From Nectonema munidae (Eukaryota > Nematomorpha > Nectonematoida > Nectonematidae), in assembly GCA_030549495.1 (NCBI GenBank), contig JAUIRK010000530.1:62001-126000 (forward strand): 64,000 nucleotides of DNA. Reading direction: 5' to 3'. The notes beneath the pieces are model-generated. The model searched no databases. It had not been told where the DNA came from and saw only the letters and a list, made by a program, of their open reading frames with translations. Numbering within the stretch: position 1 is the first letter of the stretch; the number at the start of each line of letters is the position of its first letter. A program made the translations under genes and the position numbers. Positions 62,101-64,000 of the stretch are shown piece after piece.

Positions 62101-63594
62101 TCAAAAGACCTGGTAGGCCAGCAAAAATAGAGCCATTTTACGCTCATCTTTCAAATCAATTTCTAAAATTTGGTAATGGGCTTTATTCTAACGACTTAAG
62201 TGTAGATGAGGAGATGGTACTTTACTAAGGTCACCCATCATACCTGCAAGGTGTTTATGTGAGGAAAGCCGATTCGTTTCGGGTGCAAGATTTGGATAAT
62301 GTGTAGTCTTGGTGGGCATCCTTTTTCGATGCAAATTTATACAGGTGCCAAAGGTGATAATAAAAATAAAACAAATCCTCCACTTGGAATAAAAATTGTT
62401 AAAAGTTTGATTTCAGTTATAAATAAACCAGAAAATTACAGTTGACTATTTTTATTGTCATATGGATTTTGTTTTATATTTGTCAAGCATAGGATTCAAA
62501 TCGATCGAAAAGAGATAATAGGACAACGAAATGTTTCTTTTTTATCCGTAAAAAGTTTTAAAAATAAAAAAGGAGATGATTTGGTTATTGCGGAGATGGA
62601 GAAGTTGTGTTAGTACGATGGAACGATAGTAATGTAATTACTGCGCTTTCGAATTGGATTGGACCTTATCCTTTACAAACGGCCACGTGTTATCCTTCAA
62701 AACAAAAAAAAGGATGTGTTCCCGTTGCAAAACATATTTCTTTATGTAACTCCAATATGGGTGCAGTAAATCTAATTTTTAGATTACCAAATATTAGATC
62801 AAAAATAGTAGAGGTGGCATTTGTTTTCTAACGGGTTGAATTCGGCTTGGAGACCGGTAAAAACGCAGTTTCTCATCTAGAATTTAGAATCAAATATCTT
62901 TAGTTTCTATGAAAGTTGGAATAGAGAATTTTAGAAAAGAAGTTCTCTTTCTAATGATGTTATTTTATATGGAGGTAATCATTTTCTTACGCATACGAGT
63001 CAAGAAGATGTTACGTGTGTAAGAAAAGTACAATAACATGGTGTGAAAGTTGTTGTAAAAGCTTGCATGAAAAGTGCTTTCCTTTTCATCACAACTGCTA
63101 ATCTTTTTTTAAATATTATTACCCTAGACGCCAACGTTCCATTTTTGGAACATTTTATTTTTGTCTATTTTCTTAAAGCGAATACCTTCTAAATTAAGTG
63201 ATTTTTTAAAAGTAGAATACTAATTTTCGAAAAAGGAATTTCAAACAAATGTTATAGTGGCTTTCAAAAGGTTAAGTAATATGATATAAAAAACTGTCTT
63301 GAAATCATCTGCCTCATTCAAAGATTGTGGTGGGATTATTAACTAACATTTGCTTATTCTTTAGATTATATACGATGTTTTTTTATTGTGCATTAATTCC
63401 ATTCTTTCAGGTACGCTGAAAATGTATTTGCGGGAGTTGCCAGAACCCCTGCTCTCCAGTTTACCTCTTGAAGAATGGCAAAGCATCATTTGTGATTCTT
63501 CTTCCGAACCAAATTCCCCTTCATACCAAGATAAAATTTCAGAGTGTGTCAACTTGCTAAAGACTTTACCTCTCATCGTTTACGAAAACCTCAA
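32125..63594 (+). CDS. BAR-RhoGAP protein of the ARHGAP17/ARHGAP44 type, 5' part (eleven exons)
   Basis: GTPase-activating protein for Rho-family GTPases (Rac/Cdc42 in vertebrate RICH/nadrin) with an N-terminal membrane-curving BAR domain; it acts at endocytic and junctional membranes. Exons: 32125-32177, 44016-44157, 48868-48944, 50347-50458, 51219-51295, 56954-57074, 57145-57213, 59105-59186, 59243-59370, 61247-61361, 63411-63594. They join in frame over 386 codons and the gene continues past the window. The start MKKQFFKVKQLADQTVGR, then AEKSEVLSEDL, tracks the ARHGAP44 N-terminus. The BAR domain covers about residues 1-245. The RhoGAP domain follows with GLFRIAGS, whose Arg is the catalytic arginine finger, and YLRELPEPL. 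ARHGAP17, ARHGAP44 and SH3BP1 share this layout; I cannot choose among them, and invertebrates usually have one. Intron 1 is 11.8 kb and full of transposons. Confidence 0.93.
32233..32500. mobile_element. hAT MITE, 268 bp
   Basis: Ends CAGGGCCGGCCCTAG and, inverted, CAAGGCCGGCCTTAG. Flanks ATCTCACG (32225-32232) and ATCTTGCG (32501-32508) match at 6 of 8, as an old hAT target duplication would. No coding capacity. It begins 55 bases after the exon 1 donor of the BAR-RhoGAP gene. Confidence 0.75.
34261..35039. mobile_element. Nonautonomous hAT element, 779 bp, with perfect target duplication
   Basis: Ends CAGGGCCGGT and, inverted, TAGGGCCGGT, flanked on both sides by the identical 8-mer TTATAAAC (34253-34260 and 35040-35047). 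The interior has no ORF. Its ends are related to those of the 32233 element, suggesting one transposase family moved both. Confidence 0.85.
35631..35830. repeat. Dispersed repeat family B, copy 1
   Basis: Starts GGCGCACATCC. It then shares a G-rich block, a TTTTGAATTTTTTCAATTTT-like block, CTTTCCATATTAC and TTTTACG.TTGAG with 51729-51905. Confidence 0.65.
36196..36260. mobile_element. hAT-type terminal sequence, single end
   Basis: CAGTGGTTCTCAACCTTTTT is the classic left end of Charlie-like hAT elements. No matching right end with an 8-bp duplication was found nearby. Confidence 0.4.
36500..37060. repeat. Imperfect minisatellite of about 95-126 bp
   Basis: Blocks TAGTGCTTTAGAACTATTTG, GTTATTTCTGGGTGTTT and TTAGTCTAACCC recur three to four times. 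Finer GTGTTTTGGG-type repeats lie inside. Confidence 0.75.
38028..40375 (-). mobile_element. hAT transposon, 2.35 kb, with transposase
   Basis: Perfect 15-bp terminal inverted repeats CAGGGTTGTCCAAAC, flanked by CGCTAAAT (38020-38027) and CGTTAAAT (40376-40383), 7 of 8 matching. The long minus-strand frame from 40161 begins MAQKRKISDEKRQFKDSWEL. It continues with a GTF2IRD2/ZBED-like hAT layout: RHYSTLH, then CSCIVTDGAKSMTGAKRGL, VRWLSAGKCLQQFF, and a hATC dimerisation end GSTYLCEAAFSAMKSIKSKE. The DESTD catalytic block expected near 39650 is lost with a frame change, and the frame breaks again near 38830 and 38600. The copy is inactive but fairly young. It lies antisense in intron 1 of the BAR-RhoGAP gene. 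Confidence 0.88.
38415..40161 (-). pseudogene. hAT transposase (GTF2IRD2/ZBED-like), broken
   Basis: Blocks in order on the minus strand: 40161-39631 (N-terminal part, BED-like RFLVKEQSGRVLCLIYND), 39758-39492 (fragment after a frame change), 39483-38836 (RNase H-like region with VTDGAKSMTG) and 38731-38415 (C-terminal hATC part ending in a stop). Three to four breaks are present and the first catalytic Asp region is deleted. Confidence 0.85.
40543..40640 (-). pseudogene. GIY-YIG-like endonuclease fragment (Penelope-like?)
   Basis: The minus strand reads LKCDSCFCVYIGQTQRPLKL then RI and a stop. The CxxC...YIGQTxRxLKxR pattern is the start of the GIY-YIG nuclease of Penelope-like retroelements. 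Only about 25 residues are left, so the family is an inference. Confidence 0.4.
40650..41149 (-). pseudogene. piggyBac transposase, internally deleted
   Basis: The minus strand has an N-terminal block (FNEHITCLEAAELFFSDDIV, 41020-40960) and a C-terminal cysteine block (HFIVSKEKTRCANRHIQSAK then YKCVKCDVASHLK, 40760-40660). In full piggyBac transposases these sit several hundred residues apart, so the catalytic DDD region is gone. The two blocks are also in different frames. Confidence 0.65.
41281..41375 (-). repeat. tRNA-derived SINE, copy 2
   Basis: Reverse complement of the SINE at 5620-5720, including the B box GGTTCGATCCC (41310-41320 region). It lies in intron 1 of the BAR-RhoGAP gene. 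Confidence 0.7.
41655..42050 (+). mobile_element. hAT element remnant (C-terminal transposase and right end)
   Basis: 41655-41874 reads LNILDALPYYPEIV, then ALPPTQVVLKRLFSALRIIH and SDLRDSMKDLVAAI. This is the hATC dimerisation region and ends in a stop. Downstream, 41945-42048 has the CCGGATATTCGGCCAACCGA...CCCTAG sequence common at hAT ends. The 5' part was not found. Confidence 0.65.
44016..44157 (+). CDS. ARHGAP17/44-like exon 2 (BAR)
   Basis: Encodes AEKSEVLSEDLILVEKRVDF, then KSCCNSTSKRLYSCLNGHGA, ending EKRL. Human ARHGAP44 has AEKTEVLSEDLLQVEKRLEL here. Acceptor ttttaag, donor gtaaaa, phase 0 exit. Confidence 0.94.
44179..44305. mobile_element. piggyBac-type MITE, TTAA-bounded, family P1 copy 1
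   Basis: 127 bp between TTAA sites, starting 21 bases after the exon 2 donor. Inverted ends include CAGTTAGCGGCCAGA and GGTCGTTAACGGGTTAA. The interior (GTCGACTTTACAAAAATAAA, ATCGTCTG) is nearly identical to 48233-48370. Confidence 0.75.
45546..45632. repeat. Imperfect inverted repeat (hairpin)
   Basis: Arms of about 36 bases: AAAGCATTTTAAGTTCTAAA against TTTAGAACTTAAAACACTTT. Confidence 0.65.
45672..45892. repeat. Large imperfect inverted repeat, foldback MITE-like
   Basis: Arms of 70-80 bases share GTAATTTTAACAGAT, an AGTTTCG block and GGCTGCCTTCTT with their reverse complements at 45810-45892. No coding capacity. Confidence 0.7.
46794..46804. repeat. (CA)n microsatellite
   Basis: Short AC run. 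Confidence 0.6.
47485..47600 (-). pseudogene. hAT transposase C-terminal relic
   Basis: On the minus strand the residues SERVFSKAGRFYAPERAHL can be read in one frame, the universal hATC signature. The flanking frame is shifted and no other domain is visible. Confidence 0.5.
48073..48203. mobile_element. piggyBac-type MITE, TTAA-bounded, family P2
   Basis: 131 bp with TTAA at both ends. Terminal repeats TTAACCCTTTGAG match over 13 bases, then diverge (GACA versus CACG). Confidence 0.8.
48233..48370. mobile_element. piggyBac-type MITE, TTAA-bounded, family P1 copy 2
   Basis: 138 bp. Ends TTAACCAGTTATCGACCA and, inverted, TTAACCCGTTAACGACCA. It also carries a small palindrome GTCGACATATGTCGAC, absent from copy 1. 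Only 29 bases separate it from the P2 element. Confidence 0.85.
48868..48944 (+). CDS. ARHGAP17/44-like exon 3 (BAR)
   Basis: KKTPEMSLASNMLESSYVLG then ENSPLG; the human counterpart is KKLPLTTLAQCLMEGSAILG. Leaves two bases (GG) for a Gly codon. Confidence 0.92.
50347..50458 (+). CDS. ARHGAP17/44-like exon 4 (BAR)
   Basis: LILRLCSEAFSHTSKEHLQY, then EMNVESQVLTPTYDIIN. It aligns with KMLKLCGETEDKLAQELIHF and ELQVERDVIEPLF in the human protein. Phase 0 exit. Confidence 0.9.
51111..51133. repeat. (GAT)n microsatellite
   Basis: About seven GAT units. Confidence 0.8.
51219..51295 (+). CDS. ARHGAP17/44-like exon 5 (BAR)
   Basis: KHIPIINKLRKQLNRLTLEM then DASKS and a split Arg codon. Human: IPNIQKQRKHLAKLVLDMDS. 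Confidence 0.92.
51729..51905. repeat. Dispersed repeat family B, copy 2
   Basis: Partner of 35631-35830, in the same orientation. Confidence 0.65.
52864..53118 (+). other. Unrecognised ORF in intron
   Basis: 84 codons (RKEWVVRVTLRELCFGRDKL, then RLCDEQPLWGVFECNNIFMN). Its composition looks protein-like and not random. It does not fit the BAR-RhoGAP protein and matches no family I know. It may be a transposon or retroelement fragment. Confidence 0.2.
53781..53968. repeat. Dispersed repeat family A, copy 2
   Basis: Partner of 9007-9195. Confidence 0.6.
53972..54065. repeat. Dispersed repeat family C, copy 1
   Basis: Shares GAGAAACCACTCACACCATA, GTGTGCATAATGCAT and AGAGAAAC-like blocks with 61402-61490. 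Confidence 0.7.
54640..54664. repeat. (GT)n microsatellite
   Basis: About eleven GT units. Confidence 0.85.
56954..57074 (+). CDS. ARHGAP17/44-like exon 6 (BAR)
   Basis: YFENVRRSCSSTSDIQVNHH, then KSENLKDEFEDASSKLETCR. Human: REEMEEAANRVEICR. Phase 0 exit. Confidence 0.92.
57145..57213 (+). CDS. ARHGAP17/44-like exon 7 (BAR)
   Basis: DLYATELFGFLSKEAEISQN then FLK, 23 codons with phase 0 at both ends, after a 70-bp intron. Human: DQLSADMYSFVAKEIDYANY. Confidence 0.9.
57325..57400 (+). repeat. Possible tRNA-like SINE head
   Basis: TAGTGTAGTGGTAGAAGTGT resembles the A-box end of a tRNA-Asp/Glu-type molecule, and a degraded B box (CTTCAACTCGTATTCG) follows at about 57370. Confidence 0.3.
57622..57860 (+). 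other. Unrecognised ORF fragment in intron
   Basis: From an ATG at about 57624: MNPQIQTYHELLTVLIEDFK, then HAFNLHTQRETTQVGNYTDD and MRIISILNEQNNL. It looks like former coding sequence but is not part of the BAR-RhoGAP frame, and I cannot name it. Confidence 0.25.
58493..58680. mobile_element. pogo/Tigger-like terminus, single end
   Basis: CAGTCAAACCAGCCCTAAGG after a TA, then CTCTAAAACGACC, is typical of pogo-group ends. No inverted partner was seen within 400 bp. Confidence 0.45.
59105..59186 (+). CDS. ARHGAP17/44-like exon 8 (end of BAR)
   Basis: ILEVKLEYHKTVVKILESLL then PKAREHI. Human: LIEVQAEYHRKSLTLLQAVL. Leaves one base of an Asp codon. Confidence 0.92.
59243..59370 (+). CDS. ARHGAP17/44-like exon 9 (start of RhoGAP)
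   Basis: Follows a 56-bp intron. TSNSHPIFGVSLQESVKNRQ, then PVIKMCVCKLLENGLDEM. Aligns with FGKPLEEHLTISGREIAFPI and MLLECGMQEE. Phase 0 exit. Confidence 0.92.
59511..60060. mobile_element. Nonautonomous hAT element, 550 bp
   Basis: Left end CAGTGATTCTCACCC, right end (inverted) CAGTGTTTCATGTGAACCCC. Flanks CTTTGGAT and CTTTAAAT match at 6 of 8, both differences being G to A. No ORF. It lies in an intron of the BAR-RhoGAP gene. Confidence 0.6.
61247..61361 (+). CDS. ARHGAP17/44-like exon 10 (arginine finger)
   Basis: GLFRIAGSFSKIKKLKSALN, then SSSFMDLSEEMVDPHVIAG. The Arg of GLFR is the catalytic arginine finger of RhoGAP domains and is present. Leaves one base of a Gly codon. Confidence 0.95.
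61402..61490. repeat. Dispersed repeat family C, copy 2
   Basis: Partner of 53972-54065. Confidence 0.7.
61820..63105 (+). pseudogene. piggyBac transposase, near full length but broken
   Basis: Plus-strand blocks in piggyBac order. An ILPKLMSRFKFRNIKRPGRP stretch (62060-62120) is followed by YSNDLSVDEEMVLY with the conserved DE pair. Next come RFGCKIWIMCSLGGHPFSMQ then IYTGAKGD, ISVINKPENYS, LVIADGE and VLVRWNDSNVITALSN. Last is a cysteine-rich end CYVCKKSTITWCESCCKSLH then EKCFPFHHNC and a stop (about 63102). The frame changes several times and has stops, so it is inactive. A CCCTAGACGCCAACGTTCC stretch just after the stop may be the subterminal end. It sits in the intron before exon 11. 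Confidence 0.75.
63411..63594 (+). CDS. ARHGAP17/44-like exon 11 (RhoGAP)
   Basis: TLKMYLRELPEPLLSSLPLE, then EWQSIICDSS and LLKTLPLIVYENL. YLRELPEPL is a RhoGAP hallmark. Ends AA|gtacac in mid-codon. The next exon (expected to start near YLIKFL) is outside the window. Confidence 0.95.
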
Positions 63595-64000
63595 GTACAC
63601 TTTTAAAATACTTTTTGTGTGTTCACTGGAATCCTGCAAGAAAGGATTACCCGCGCCCACAAAACTTATCGAACATATGTTGCTATTTATATTAGTCTCG
63701 ATTTTTTAACAATGAAACAACGCTTTATTTTAATTACGGAAGATTTAAGTTGTTATCGTCTTCATTTATTGGAATTTAATTATAAAAATTTTTAAAACAA
63801 AATAAAATATCTTTTAAAATCATTTTTTCTCAATTCACTGTTTCCCAAATTATTTGCGAGGAGAAGGAATGAGGAGAATTCTTCCATTTATTATTTTACT
63901 AGCTGAGATAAATTTCTTTTGCCAGTTGCACTTGCAGCCACGATATAAAGATCGTTCTACTGAATAGTGAGTATGTTTAACATTAAAATTAAGACCTAGG

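Noticed and set aside
1-64000. CRISPR array, operon or other prokaryotic system
   Set aside because: Introns, ribosomal P2 and BAR-RhoGAP genes, SINEs and LINEs show nuclear eukaryotic DNA, and no regular spacer-repeat array is present.

Overview
The window is an AT-rich stretch of an animal nuclear genome. It holds three intron-split housekeeping genes in a large amount of transposon debris. Introns range from about 55 bp to nearly 12 kb, and protein-level similarity points to an invertebrate, most likely an arthropod. I could not pin the species. All gene calls rest on my own reading of splice sites, reading phase and remembered family sequences, with no database search.

Layout. (1) 1-14.8 kb, plus strand: the 3' two thirds of a DEAD-box RNA helicase of the DDX10/Dbp4 family (ribosome biogenesis), in nine exons whose phases all agree; the first exons lie left of the window. 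(2) 14.8-18.2 kb: intergenic, with a pogo/Tigger-like transposase tail, an unidentified decayed coding stretch, a piggyBac-type MITE and a short direct repeat. (3) 18.26-21.54 kb, minus strand: a complete gene for the acidic ribosomal stalk protein P2 (RPLP2, 115 residues, three exons). Its 2.8 kb second intron holds a transposase-like element of a widespread but, to my knowledge, unnamed family, plus a piggyBac fragment. (4) 21.5-32.1 kb: gene-poor spacer between divergently transcribed RPLP2 and the next gene. It has a basic low-complexity ORF, a perfect 68-bp inverted repeat, a 161-bp tandem repeat, a 28-bp minisatellite and a 3.1-kb hAT element. (5) 32.1 kb to the right edge, plus strand: a BAR-RhoGAP gene of the ARHGAP17/ARHGAP44 (RICH/nadrin) type. 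Eleven exons run from the start codon into the RhoGAP domain, and the rest lies beyond the window. Intron 1 (11.8 kb) carries two hAT MITE-like elements, a 2.3-kb hAT transposase copy, piggyBac and GIY-YIG fragments and a SINE.

The three genes show no operon-like link. Two (DDX10, RPLP2) serve ribosome production and function; the third is a cytoskeletal/endocytic GTPase regulator. The mobile content is mostly DNA transposons (hAT, piggyBac, pogo/Tigger), several with readable terminal repeats and target-site duplications, with fewer LINE and tRNA-derived SINE pieces. Stretches not listed (for example 1-1295, 2100-3950, 12000-14100, 23700-28200, 42050-44000, 46400-47400, 54200-56900) are AT-rich intron or spacer DNA in which I see no supportable gene.
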